A DNA stretch of 64,000 bases from Odoribacter sp. Z80. Lineage in GTDB: Bacteria; Bacteroidota; Bacteroidia; Bacteroidales; Marinifilaceae. The DNA lies in NCBI RefSeq assembly GCF_009935865.1, contig NZ_QWEL01000004.1, forward strand, positions 124,001 to 188,000. The letters are read 5' to 3'. Position numbers and translations under genes: made by a program. The notes beneath the pieces were generated by a model. The model saw only the letters and a list, made by a program, of their open reading frames with translations, ran no database searches and had not been told where the DNA came from. Positions 26,538 through 36,981 of this stretch are shown here, piece by piece (positions within the stretch are counted from its first letter, which is position 1; every line of letters begins with the position of its first letter).

Positions 26538-27433
26538 TCAAACACCCGGACATTCCTGTCCTGCGAAACACGCTTATGTTTCCACCGCTTATGCGACCAT
26601 AACCACAATTCCGGAACTTCCCGGATATTATTCTCTAACCGGCGGGTATGCATCCGGGTTAACTCTCCAGATTCCAAGCAATTCGGTTGATCACAAATAT
26701 TTATAAAATCCACCTCATAATACCCCCTCTTCACTTTACGCATCCGTAAAGAAACCACCGGAATGTCAAATTTACGGGCTATCTTCTCGGTTCCGAACAA
26801 TACGGGAGTATCCTGATTTAAAAACTCCATCCAGAAATTCAGATTCGCAGCATTAGGAGTCTGATCACCGATAAACCCGGCCAGAAATAAACGTCCGGCC
26901 CTCCTATTCTCTACAATTTTCCGTAATATATCATTCTTCGGGACAGGCTTAGCCCGAAAACGGGAACGAATCCGGAACATTGCCCGGTCAGCAACCTCAT
27001 CGTGTAACGGTTTATACAATGTGAAGAAATCAACATCCCCGGGCATCCATAAACCATAAGATGCCATCCATTCCCAATTACCGTAATGCCCTAACACTGC
27101 TATAACACTCTTCCCTTCGTCAAAATAACGCTGAACGACTTCCGGGTTAGTAAAAACACAACGACGACGAATATCCTTCTCCGTCATATGCCCCAGATGA
27201 TAGGATTCTACAAACAAATCACAAAGATGCCGGTAAAACTTTTTTTCTATTCGGATAACTTCCTCCAAAGATTTCTCAGGGAAAGCATGCATCAAATTCA
27301 TCCGGACTACTTTACGCCTGTACCTTATTACATAATAAACTACCAGCCAGGAAATATCGGAAAACAAATAAAGTACCGCCAGAGGCAATTTACTGACTCC
27401 CAAAATTAAACTACATAATATTTTCGACCTCAT
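26534..27433 (-). CDS. LpxL/HtrB-family lipid A acyltransferase
   Basis: 299 residues. An N-terminal membrane anchor (~8-36) precedes the acyltransferase domain with the catalytic HX4E motif in HYGNWE (His116, Glu121) and the substrate motif FIGDQTPN. It adds a secondary acyl chain to lipid A precursors. It is first in a two-gene operon with the GT2 gene. A TATCTTTG -7 box lies at 27456-27463. Confidence 0.92.
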   Translation of the reverse strand: MRSKILCSLILGVSKLPLAVLYLFSDISWLVVYYVIRYRRKVVRMNLMHAFPEKSLEEVIRIEKKFYRHLCDLFVESYHLGHMTEKDIRRRCVFTNPEVVQRYFDEGKSVIAVLGHYGNWEWMASYGLWMPGDVDFFTLYKPLHDEVADRAMFRIRSRFRAKPVPKNDILRKIVENRRAGRLFLAGFIGDQTPNAANLNFWMEFLNQDTPVLFGTEKIARKFDIPVVSLRMRKVKRGYYEVDFINICDQPNCLESGELTRMHTRRLENNIREVPELWLWSHKRWKHKRVSQDRNVRVFE

Positions 27434-27455
27434 TGCATCCGCTGATTTGAAAATT

Positions 27456-27463
27456 CAAAGATA
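27456..27463 (-). promoter_or_regulatory. -7 box for the acyltransferase/glycosyltransferase operon
   Basis: Minus-strand TATCTTTG (TAnnTTTG), 22 bp before the ATG at 27433. Confidence 0.6.
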
Positions 27464-27613
27464 AAGGGTTTAAACCAAAATCTAAAATCCTCCATTGCAA
27501 ATCTAAAATAATTTGTCTTTCTCAGATAAATAAACTATTTTCGTATTTGATAATGAAGCAAAATGACAGTCATATGCTTCATGCGGATACACATATTTAA
27601 GCGCTGACAAACT

Positions 27614-29431
27614 ATGGAGCAAGAAAAAAGCTTTATCTCAGAAGAAGAAACCATAACCCCGGAAGTTTCAGAAAACAATGAAACCCCGGAAAATACATTA
27701 CCCCAACCTCTGCCGGAAATCAATTTTTCGGCTCTTTCCACTGAAGAAATTGTTCGTCAGGCTCAAAAGCTGATTGACGGATATCCCGTAGCTGCAATAA
27801 AAAATACAATGGAAAGCTTGCCGGAAATATTTGAAGCCCGGTATAAATCAGAATACGAAAAAGCACTGGAAAAATTCACAGCTGACGGAGATTCGCCAGA
27901 AGACTTTGAATATAAAAACGACAACCGGGAACGTTTCAATGCACTCTATAAACTCTATAAAGATAAAAAAAATTCCGCCAACCGGCAGCTCGAAGCCGAA
28001 CGGGAAGAAAATCTGAAAATCAAAACCGGTCTTATTGAGGAACTCAAAGCACTGGTTCAGAAGGAAGAATCCTTAGATAAAACCTTTCAGGAATTCAGGG
28101 ATATACAAGAACGCTGGCATAATACAGGCATGGTTCCTCAGGCTTGCGTGAACAGCCTGTGGGAAACTTATCACCATCATGTCGAAAACTTCTATAACTA
28201 TATAAAAATCAATAAAGAACTCCGGGATTTAGACCTGAAGCGCAACCTGGATGCCAAAAATGCACTTTGTGAAGAAGCGGAAAAATTAGCGGAAGAAAAT
28301 GACATTGCCGCCGCTTTTAAACAGTTGCAATTACTACATACCCGATGGAAGGAAATCGGCCCTATCCCTAAAGAACAAAAAGAAAACGTCTGGGAACGCT
28401 TTAAAACGGCAACCGGTCAAATCAACGAGAAATACCACCATTTTTTTGAATCTCTGAAACAGGAACAAGAAAACAACCTGAAATTAAAGGAAGAAATTTG
28501 CGAAAAAGCCGAACAATTGGCCCGGGGAGAATACAAAGGAATCTCGGAATGGAACACCGCCACCAAAAGCATTCTTGAATTACAGGAAGAATGGAACCAC
28601 TCAGGCAGCATTCCACAAAAAGAACGGAATAAAATTTACAAAAAATTCCGGACTGCCTGCGACCTCTTTTTCGACCAGAAAAGAGAATTCTATAAAAAAT
28701 GGAATGAAGAACAGGACAAAAATCTGGCACTAAAAATTCAACTTTGCGAAAAAGTAGAAGCAATCAAAGACAGTACAGAATGGAAGAAAACTGCCGATAA
28801 AATCATCTCCTACCAAAAAGAATGGAAAAAAATCGGACCCGCTCCCAAAAAATACTCCAACAAAGTATGGGCACGGTTCAAAACAGCTTGCGATACTTTT
28901 TTCAATAACAAAAATAATTTTTTCAAAGACATTGACACCGAACAAGCCCGGAATTTAGAACTGAAAAAAGCAGTGATGGAAGAAATCAAACAATTCCGCC
29001 TAACGGGCAACACAGAAGAAGACATCAGTAAACTGAAAGAATTTCAAGCAAAATGGAGTGAAATCGGCTTCGTTCCCATCAAAGTAAAAGACAGCCTCCA
29101 GGAAGAATTCCGGAATGTCATGAACGAATGGTTCGACCAGTTAAACCTCAATGAATTTGACCGCAACCTGGAAAGATTCAGGGCAAAGCTTTCCTCCATG
29201 GACAGCAGTGAGAATAAAGAATTCAAAATCATCAATGAAAGAGAAAAACTGGTAGGAAAAATTAAACAACTGGAAACCGATATTCACACGTGGGAGAACA
29301 ACATGGGCTTCTTCACAAAATCCAGCAAGGCCCAGGGACTTATCAGTGAATTGACTTCCAAAATCGAAAAAGCTAAGCAACGGCTGAAACTTTTACAAGA
29401 AAAATTAAAAGCACTGGACACATTAATTTAA
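27614..29431 (+). CDS. DUF349 repeat protein
   Basis: 605 residues, cytosolic, almost wholly alpha-helical. After an acidic N-terminal ~45 residues it contains about five DUF349 repeats of ~70 residues, each with a W..IG/TG..P turn: ERWHNTGMVPQ, TRWKEIGPIPK, EEWNHSGSIPQ, KEWKKIGPAPK and AKWSEIGFVPI. The C-terminus is a coiled coil. DUF349 proteins are widespread in Bacteroidota and their role is not settled. It is followed by a terminator and then pyrG. Confidence 0.92.
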   Translation: MEQEKSFISEEETITPEVSENNETPENTLPQPLPEINFSALSTEEIVRQAQKLIDGYPVAAIKNTMESLPEIFEARYKSEYEKALEKFTADGDSPEDFEYKNDNRERFNALYKLYKDKKNSANRQLEAEREENLKIKTGLIEELKALVQKEESLDKTFQEFRDIQERWHNTGMVPQACVNSLWETYHHHVENFYNYIKINKELRDLDLKRNLDAKNALCEEAEKLAEENDIAAAFKQLQLLHTRWKEIGPIPKEQKENVWERFKTATGQINEKYHHFFESLKQEQENNLKLKEEICEKAEQLARGEYKGISEWNTATKSILELQEEWNHSGSIPQKERNKIYKKFRTACDLFFDQKREFYKKWNEEQDKNLALKIQLCEKVEAIKDSTEWKKTADKIISYQKEWKKIGPAPKKYSNKVWARFKTACDTFFNNKNNFFKDIDTEQARNLELKKAVMEEIKQFRLTGNTEEDISKLKEFQAKWSEIGFVPIKVKDSLQEEFRNVMNEWFDQLNLNEFDRNLERFRAKLSSMDSSENKEFKIINEREKLVGKIKQLETDIHTWENNMGFFTKSSKAQGLISELTSKIEKAKQRLKLLQEKLKALDTLI

Positions 29432-29452
29432 CGACATTAAAAACTTCATCCC

Positions 29453-29490
29453 AAGGGTGCCTCGAAAATGTTCGGGCACCCTTTTTACTT
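29453..29490 (+). terminator. Terminator of the DUF349 gene
   Basis: GGGTGCCTCGAA and TTCGGGCACCC pair with one offset around AATG, followed by TTTTTACTTTT; 22 bp after the stop. Confidence 0.85.
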
Positions 29491-29505
29491 TTCCCCTTTA
29501 ATTAT

Positions 29506-29513
29506 TACATTTG
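29506..29513 (+). promoter_or_regulatory. -7 box for pyrG
   Basis: TACATTTG (TAnnTTTG) 32 bp before the GTG start of pyrG. Confidence 0.65.
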
Positions 29514-29533
29514 CAACTTCGATAAATTTATAA

Positions 29534-31141
<1,608 letters not shown>

Positions 31142-31176
31142 AAAAAATTAAAAACAGACTTTCATAGAATTAAAAC

Positions 31177-33027
31177 ATGGACAAAAATACAATCATCGGT
31201 TTAATACTGATCTTCCTCATCCTGATCGGTTTTTCTTATTTCAATCATCCCAGTGAAGAACAAAGACTGGAAATGCTGCGTCAGGATTCTATCGCCAAGG
31301 TAGAAAGAAAAGCAGAAATAGCTGCTGCCCGGCAACAAGCTTCAGTTGAATCTTCCCCAAACGGCCTGGCAACCCCAAGCAGTCAAGCGGACTCCGTTTT
31401 CTTTCAGGCTAACGCAGAAAATAAAATTATCACTCTGGAAAATGATAAAATAAAACTTCACATCAGCACCCAGGGAGGGCAAATTGTCTATGTCGACCTC
31501 AAAGAATACCGTACTCACGATTCTTTGCCTCTGGTTTTATGGAAAAAACAGGAGGCAACTTTCGGACTGAATTTTTATGCTCTCAACCAGGAAATCAATA
31601 CCGAAAAGTTCTTTTTCACCCCTGGCACGACAGAAACGACCCTTTACGCCAAAGACCAGGAACAAACATTGTCCATGCGCCTGTATGCTGACAGCACTAA
31701 ATACATTGAATATCTTTACAAATTGGCCCCGGACAGTTATATGACTGATTTCAGCATACTTACCCATGAGATGGGAGAAGTCATCGCTTCCAATTCGTCA
31801 TTCCTGACTCTTAACTGGGGCATCAACATGCCTCAGCTTGAAAAAAGTAAGGATTTCGAAAACCGCTATACCGGAATTTATTATAAATTTTTCGAAGATG
31901 ATGTGGAGAACCTTTCCCTGACTTCTGACGAAAAAGAAACCCTGAGCAACAAAATCCAATGGATTGACTTCAAACAACAATTTTTTTCCTCTGTCCTGAT
32001 TTCGGAAACTCCGCTCAGTGATGTGTTACTAACCAGTAAAATAAGCGAAAGGAACGGCTACCTGAAAGAGGTCAGTGCTGAAATTCCACTCCCATACAGT
32101 GGAAAAAGCAATGAACAATACAACATGAAATTTTTCTTCGGCCCCAATTCCTATTCTGTCCTAAAAGCTTATGGCAAGGACATCGACCTGCCCGACGTCA
32201 TTAATATGGGATGGAAATGGATTGCCTGGTTCAACAAATATGTTGTTATTCCCATCTTCAATTTCCTGGAAAACAATACAACCTTGAACTATGGAATTAT
32301 CATTTTATTACTGACCCTAATTATCAAGCTTATTCTTTTCCCGCTCACCTATAAATCTTACATGTCTCAGGCAAAAATGCGGGTGCTGAAACCTCAGCTT
32401 GATGAATTGACAAAAAAATATCCGGCCGACAAAGCCATGGAACGCCAGCAAGCCATGATGAAACTTTACAAACAAGCAGGCGTTAATCCTATGGGAGGAT
32501 GCCTTCCCATGCTTATTCAAATGCCGATTCTGATTGCCCTCTTCTATTTCTTCCCGGGTGCGATAGAACTGCGTCAGCAAAGTTTCTTATGGGCAACCGA
32601 CCTGGCATCTTACGATTCCATTGCCACACTGCCTTTTACTATTCCATTCTACGGAAACCATGTCAGCCTGTTTTGCCTGCTGATGACTGCAACCAATATC
32701 ATCTATATGGTCATGAACAACAAAAATCAACCCCAGAATGACCAGATGAAAGGCATGCAAACCATGATGTATATTATGCCGGTGATGTTCCTGTTTATCT
32801 TTAACAGTTATTCCTCCGGTTTAAGCTACTACTATTTTATTGCAACCCTCATTACCATTCTCCAAACCTGGATTATCCGGAAATTTGTTGACGATAAAAA
32901 ATTATTGCAGCAAATCGAACTGGCAAAAACCAAACCAGTCAAAAAATCCAAATTCCAACAAAGGCTGGAAGAAATGCAGAAAATGCAACAACAACGCATA
33001 AGAGAGCAGGCAAAAGGAAGAAAATAA
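31177..33027 (+). CDS. yidC: Membrane protein insertase YidC
   Basis: 616 residues. N-terminal membrane segment (~5-20), large periplasmic beta domain (~85-350) and the conserved C-terminal insertase core with five helices (~355-585), including NYGIIILLLTLIIKLILFPL, the AKMRVLKPQLDELTKKY coiled loop and QMPILIALFYFF. The positive tail KSKFQQRLEEMQKMQQQR contacts ribosomes. It inserts and folds inner membrane proteins with or without SecYEG. It lies 35 bp after pyrG and ends at a strong shared terminator. Confidence 0.98.
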   Translation: MDKNTIIGLILIFLILIGFSYFNHPSEEQRLEMLRQDSIAKVERKAEIAAARQQASVESSPNGLATPSSQADSVFFQANAENKIITLENDKIKLHISTQGGQIVYVDLKEYRTHDSLPLVLWKKQEATFGLNFYALNQEINTEKFFFTPGTTETTLYAKDQEQTLSMRLYADSTKYIEYLYKLAPDSYMTDFSILTHEMGEVIASNSSFLTLNWGINMPQLEKSKDFENRYTGIYYKFFEDDVENLSLTSDEKETLSNKIQWIDFKQQFFSSVLISETPLSDVLLTSKISERNGYLKEVSAEIPLPYSGKSNEQYNMKFFFGPNSYSVLKAYGKDIDLPDVINMGWKWIAWFNKYVVIPIFNFLENNTTLNYGIIILLLTLIIKLILFPLTYKSYMSQAKMRVLKPQLDELTKKYPADKAMERQQAMMKLYKQAGVNPMGGCLPMLIQMPILIALFYFFPGAIELRQQSFLWATDLASYDSIATLPFTIPFYGNHVSLFCLLMTATNIIYMVMNNKNQPQNDQMKGMQTMMYIMPVMFLFIFNSYSSGLSYYYFIATLITILQTWIIRKFVDDKKLLQQIELAKTKPVKKSKFQQRLEEMQKMQQQRIREQAKGRK

Positions 33028-33035
33028 ACGAAGAA

Positions 33036-33070
33036 AATACCCCCTAAATAATTTAGGGGGTATTTTCTTT
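33036..33070. terminator. Bidirectional terminator between yidC and ribH
   Basis: AAATACCCCCTAAAT and ATTTAGGGGGTATTT form a perfect stem with T runs on both sides; it serves yidC (+) and the rib operon (-). Confidence 0.9.
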
Positions 33071-33108
33071 TTGGCCTTAGACAGGCCTATTCCAAACCTA
33101 TCCTGTTT

Positions 33109-33573
33109 TCAACCAATGGTTTTCAACAAATTTATCATTTCAATGGCAGTAGTCATAGCTTCAAATCCTTTATTTCCAGCCTTTGTTCCTGCCCGTTCCA
33201 CAGCCTGCTCTATCGAATCCGTAGTCAGAATACCAAAAATAACCGGAACACCTGTCTGCAACCCCACCTGTGCCACTCCTTTTGTTGCTTCATTAGCAAC
33301 CATATCAAAGTGAGGCGTAGCCCCACGAATCACAGCCCCCAAACAAATCACAGCATCATACTTACCGCTCGCAGCCATTTTCTTTGCAATCAAAGGTACC
33401 TCAAAAGCTCCGGGCACCCAAGCTACATCCAAACCGGCCTCATCCCCTCCATGACGCACAAAAGCATCTACAGCTCCTCCCAGCAACTTAGAAGTAATAA
33501 ACTCATTAAAACGGGCAGCTACAATACCCACTTTTTGGCCTTCCGCCAATAATTTTCCTTCCAGCAAATTCAT
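33109..33573 (-). CDS. ribH: 6,7-dimethyl-8-ribityllumazine synthase
   Basis: 154 residues, the normal length. It has [30 protein letters not shown] and the [12 protein letters not shown] loop with the catalytic His. It condenses the pyrimidinedione with 3,4-dihydroxybutanone phosphate to form lumazine. It is last in the rib operon, 25 bp after ribBA. Confidence 0.97.
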   Translation of the reverse strand: MNLLEGKLLAEGQKVGIVAARFNEFITSKLLGGAVDAFVRHGGDEAGLDVAWVPGAFEVPLIAKKMAASGKYDAVICLGAVIRGATPHFDMVANEATKGVAQVGLQTGVPVIFGILTTDSIEQAVERAGTKAGNKGFEAMTTAIEMINLLKTIG

Positions 33574-33598
33574 ATTTTTATCTTTTATCGTTAATATT

Positions 33599-34867
33599 TC
33601 ATTTTTCCTCTTTCTTTTCTTTTTCTATCTTCTGCCGGACAGAAGCAATATCAGCCTCATTCCGCACATGCAAGATATGCCCCATCTTCTTATATTTGGT
33701 ATACATATAAAACTCATTCTTCTCATTACAAGTCATCTCAATCGGTTCTCGCCCTACAACTTCCAGTCCAAAACCATCCAGACCTTTAATTTTTAAGGGA
33801 TTATTAGTCATTAATATCATTCTCTTCACACCCAAATCAGCTAAAATTTCAGCCCCTGTACCATATTCCCTCAAATCGGCTTTAAATCCCAAAGCCAGAT
33901 TGGCCTCCACCGTATCCATCCCCCCATCCTGCAAGTGATACGCTTTTAACTTATTAATAAGACCTATGCCACGGCCTTCCTGACGCATATAGAGCAAAAC
34001 TCCGCGTCCAGCCTTCTCAATACGGCGTAGAGCTTCCGCCAGCTGCTCGCCGCAATCACAACGTAAAGAACCAAAAGCATCTCCTGTCAGGCACTCAGAA
34101 TGAACCCGGCACAACACCGGTTCGCCATCCCCAATTTCCCCTTTCACCAAAGCAACATGATGCTCACCACTGATTTTATTTACATAACCGTAAGCTTTAA
34201 AAATACCGTATTTCGTAGGCATTTCCGCCTCCGTGACCCGCTCCACTAAAATCTCCGTACGACGGCGGTAAGTAATCAGGTCTGCCACGGTAATCATTTT
34301 CAATCCATGCTTTAAAGCAAATTCTTTCAATTCCGGGGTACGCATCATCGTCCCGTCTTCCCGCATAATCTCACAACACAATCCGCATTCTTTTAAATGA
34401 GCAATGCGCATCAAATCCACCGTAGCCTCTGTATGCCCCATCCGCTCCAATACTCCCCCCGCCTTGGCTTCCAGAGGAAACATGTGTCCCGGCCGCCGGA
34501 AATCCGAAGGTTTTGCTCCCTCTTCCACCGACTTCATCGCTGTCACCGAACGTTCCAAAGCTGAAATACCCGTAGTCGTCGAGATATGGTCAATAGAAAC
34601 CGTAAAAGCCGTACAATGATTATCCGTATTATTAGTCACCATTTGTTCCAATCCCAATTTAGCTGTCAACTCCTTACTCATAGGCATACAAATCAATCCC
34701 TTGGCGTAAGAAGCCATAAAATTCACATTAGCCAAAGTCGCATGTTCGGCAGCACATATCAAATCCCCCTCATTCTCCCGGTCCGGGTCATCCACCGCAA
34801 CAATCATTTTTCCGGCTCTCAAATCAGCGACAGCTTCTTCTATCGTACTAAATTTAAATTCTTCCAT
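33599..34867 (-). CDS. ribBA: Bifunctional DHBP synthase / GTP cyclohydrolase II
   Basis: 422 residues. Residues 1-205 are 3,4-dihydroxy-2-butanone-4-phosphate synthase ([12 protein letters not shown] acidic metal loop; RPGHMFPL). Residues ~210-405 are GTP cyclohydrolase II with the zinc cysteines of [20 protein letters not shown] and the RQEGRGIGL motif. It supplies both starting compounds for riboflavin. The last ~20 residues are a charged tail. It lies 21 bp after ribE. Confidence 0.97.
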   Translation of the reverse strand: MEEFKFSTIEEAVADLRAGKMIVAVDDPDRENEGDLICAAEHATLANVNFMASYAKGLICMPMSKELTAKLGLEQMVTNNTDNHCTAFTVSIDHISTTTGISALERSVTAMKSVEEGAKPSDFRRPGHMFPLEAKAGGVLERMGHTEATVDLMRIAHLKECGLCCEIMREDGTMMRTPELKEFALKHGLKMITVADLITYRRRTEILVERVTEAEMPTKYGIFKAYGYVNKISGEHHVALVKGEIGDGEPVLCRVHSECLTGDAFGSLRCDCGEQLAEALRRIEKAGRGVLLYMRQEGRGIGLINKLKAYHLQDGGMDTVEANLALGFKADLREYGTGAEILADLGVKRMILMTNNPLKIKGLDGFGLEVVGREPIEMTCNEKNEFYMYTKYKKMGHILHVRNEADIASVRQKIEKEKKEEK

Positions 34868-34888
34868 TGTATTTTCTTTTTATATTTA

Positions 34889-35527
34889 TCAAAAACCATG
34901 CTGTTGCAGAAAATCCAAAGTCAACCCAGAGGCAGTTTTTCCTCCGCCTGACAATTTTTCTACATATTTTGCAATCATATCATTTTCCAAGTTGACTATT
35001 GCGCCGACAGACTTTCCGGCCAACGTAGTCTCTTTCTGGGTATGGGGAATAACAGACACCCGAAAAACAGAAGCATCCACATAAGCAACAGTCAAACTGA
35101 CCCCATCTATAGCAATTGACCCTTTTTCAATGACATAACGTAAAAGCTGCGGAGCAGCAGAAAAAGTCAGCCAAATAGCATTTTCATCTTCCGTTTTTTC
35201 AATCAAACGACCGGTCCCGTCCACATGTCCGGCTACCAGATGCCCCCCAATCCGGGCACTCAGGCACAAAGCCCGCTCCAGATTCACCCGCTCGCCCGGC
35301 TTAAGCAATCTCAGATTGCTTCGTTCCATAGTTTCCGGCATTACATCAGCAGAAAAGAAATTCTCCCCCATACCGGTAACCGTCAGACAAACTCCATTCG
35401 TGGCAATACTGTCACCGACCTTCGTATCTTTTAAAACTTTATCCGCCTCAATATCCAGGCTCACACTTCTGCTTCCTCTTTTTACCGCTTTAATCTTGCC
35501 TATTTCTTCAATAATTCCCGTAAACAT
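34889..35527 (-). CDS. ribE: Riboflavin synthase, alpha chain
   Basis: 212 residues starting MFTGIIEEIG, the invariant N-terminus that contributes to the active site. Two lumazine-binding domains (~1-95 and ~97-195) are each marked by a GDSIATNGVCLTV or GSIAIDGVSLTV strand. It converts two lumazines to riboflavin. It lies 14 bp after ribD. Confidence 0.97.
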   Translation of the reverse strand: MFTGIIEEIGKIKAVKRGSRSVSLDIEADKVLKDTKVGDSIATNGVCLTVTGMGENFFSADVMPETMERSNLRLLKPGERVNLERALCLSARIGGHLVAGHVDGTGRLIEKTEDENAIWLTFSAAPQLLRYVIEKGSIAIDGVSLTVAYVDASVFRVSVIPHTQKETTLAGKSVGAIVNLENDMIAKYVEKLSGGGKTASGLTLDFLQQHGF

Positions 35528-35541
35528 AACTTTAATGGTCT

Positions 35542-36642
35542 TTACCGCGCCAATCTTCCTTTTATCAATATATCTTCACCCACTTTATCAACCGTCACCC
35601 GATGTAAAACCAGAGCGTCACTCATCCGGGCTATGCCTTCTCCCTCCACTGCCGTTTTTGCCTCTCTTCCCCCTACAATCTTAGGAGCCACAAAAGCCCA
35701 AACCTCATCAACCAGCCCGGACCGGAGAAAAGCTTCGTTCAACTGTCCCCCTCCTTCCAACAACACTGAATCTATTCCCAAGCGCCCCAATTGTTCCGAT
35801 AAATCCAACAAATCCACATGCCCCTCCTGCTCCCGGCATACCAGGGTTTCCACACCTGATTTTCTCAAATGCTCCAGTTTCCGGACATCCGCTTTCATCG
35901 TATGAGCTATTACCAACCGGTAGTCGGCAGCCGTCTTTACCAGCCGGCTCTCCAAATCAACCGAAGCTTTACTATCCACCACAATCCGGACGGGCTGCCT
36001 GACCTTTCCCTCCAAACGACAATTTAACAGCGGATCATCTGCTTTCACCGTACCGCTCCCAACCATGATTCCCTGATAGGTACAACGCATTTCCTGTACT
36101 ACCTTCCTGGCCTGCTCTCCACTCACCCACATAGAATCTCCCGTGCAAGTCGCAATCTTACCATCCAGCGTCATAGCTGTCTTCAAAACGACCCAAGGTT
36201 TTCCAGTAGTGATATATTTCAAGAAAATCCGGTTCTGCTCCCTCACTTTCTCTTCTTCCACCCCCGTCACCACTTCAATACCCGCTTTCCTCAACAACTC
36301 CACTCCTTTCCCCGCAACCAACGGATTCGGGTCTGTCAACCCGATAACTACCCTCGCAATCCGGTGCTCAATCACCGCCTCCGTACAGGGAGGTGTTTTC
36401 CCATAATGGCAACACGGTTCAAGAGTAACATACAAAGTAGCCCCTACTGCGCTTTCCGAACAATTCTTAAAAGCATTCCGCTCCGCATGCAAGCCGCCGA
36501 AACACTCATGCCACCCTTCTCCGATCACTTTTCCCTCTTTCACAATAACGGCCCCCACTAAAGGATTGGGATTTACCCAGCCCTTTCCCCGCTCGGCCAA
36601 CTCAATGGCCCGGTTCATGTACTGTATATCTCTTTCTTTCAT
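35542..36642 (-). CDS. ribD: Bifunctional riboflavin deaminase/reductase
   Basis: 366 residues from the ATG at 36642 (MKERDIQYMNRAIELA). The frame opens 16 codons earlier, but those codons are the terminator hairpin of the riboswitch, so the inner ATG is chosen. Deaminase domain ~1-145 with zinc motifs GLHAERNA and EPCCHYGKTPPC; reductase domain ~148-366 (KTAMTLDGKIA, LEGGGQLNEAFL). It carries out the second and third steps of riboflavin synthesis. It is first in the ribD-ribE-ribBA-ribH operon and its leader carries an FMN riboswitch. Confidence 0.97.
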   Translation of the reverse strand: MKERDIQYMNRAIELAERGKGWVNPNPLVGAVIVKEGKVIGEGWHECFGGLHAERNAFKNCSESAVGATLYVTLEPCCHYGKTPPCTEAVIEHRIARVVIGLTDPNPLVAGKGVELLRKAGIEVVTGVEEEKVREQNRIFLKYITTGKPWVVLKTAMTLDGKIATCTGDSMWVSGEQARKVVQEMRCTYQGIMVGSGTVKADDPLLNCRLEGKVRQPVRIVVDSKASVDLESRLVKTAADYRLVIAHTMKADVRKLEHLRKSGVETLVCREQEGHVDLLDLSEQLGRLGIDSVLLEGGGQLNEAFLRSGLVDEVWAFVAPKIVGGREAKTAVEGEGIARMSDALVLHRVTVDKVGEDILIKGRLAR

Positions 36643-36646
36643 ATAG

Positions 36647-36674
36647 AAAAATGCCCTGAATTGCTTCAGGGCAT
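36647..36674 (-). terminator. Riboswitch-controlled terminator in the ribD leader
   Basis: On the minus strand ATGCCCTGAA pairs with TTCAGGGCAT around GCAA, followed by five T and then the ribD ATG 5 nt later. Its 5' arm GCCCTGAAG (36672-36664) is exactly complementary to CTTCAGGGC (36827-36819) at the 5' edge of the FMN aptamer, giving an antiterminator/terminator choice. The hairpin could also occlude translation start because it nearly touches the ATG. Confidence 0.8.
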
Positions 36675-36713
36675 TATATAAATCACACAACAGGAATATT
36701 CATTCGCTGTGTT

Positions 36714-36831
36714 ATCTCCTCTCTCATCCGGACTATCACCGTCGGCATCGGAATTTCACCGGTTCAGTCCCCTTCCGGAGAGTCGCGGGCTATCACCGCC
36801 GGTAGGGAATCACACCCTGCCCTGAAGAAAT
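36714..36831 (-). promoter_or_regulatory. FMN riboswitch (RFN element) upstream of ribD
   Basis: The conserved RFN core is clear on the minus strand: CAGGGCAGGGTG, CCTACCGGCGGTGAT, GCCCGCGA, CTGAACCGGTGAAATTCCGA, GCCGACGGTGATAGTC and GATGAGAGAGGA. P1 can form between ATTTCTTC (36831-36824) and GAGGAGAT (36721-36714). Binding of FMN should stabilise P1, free the terminator arm and shut off the rib operon. Together with the leader it fills most of the 339-bp gap between ribD and kbl. Confidence 0.96.
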
Positions 36832-36848
36832 ATCTAAAATGTACTTTG

Positions 36849-36856
36849 CAAAAGTA
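36849..36856 (-). promoter_or_regulatory. -7 box for the riboflavin operon
   Basis: Minus-strand TACTTTTG (TAnnTTTG), about 18 bp before the first base of the FMN aptamer, so transcription should start just ahead of the riboswitch. Confidence 0.65.
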
Positions 36857-36981
36857 ATGATAATTTTCTAAACATAGCCTCCCAACCGCCTATAAATCTT
36901 GATAAAATTTTTATCGTTTTTATACAAGGTATGCAGAAAAATTATAATTTTGAAGCACATATTCAAAACAAACTTACAGTT

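Noticed and set aside
35542-36690. ribD starting at 36690
   Set aside because: The first 16 codons would coincide with the riboswitch terminator hairpin; the ATG at 36642 gives the usual N-terminus.
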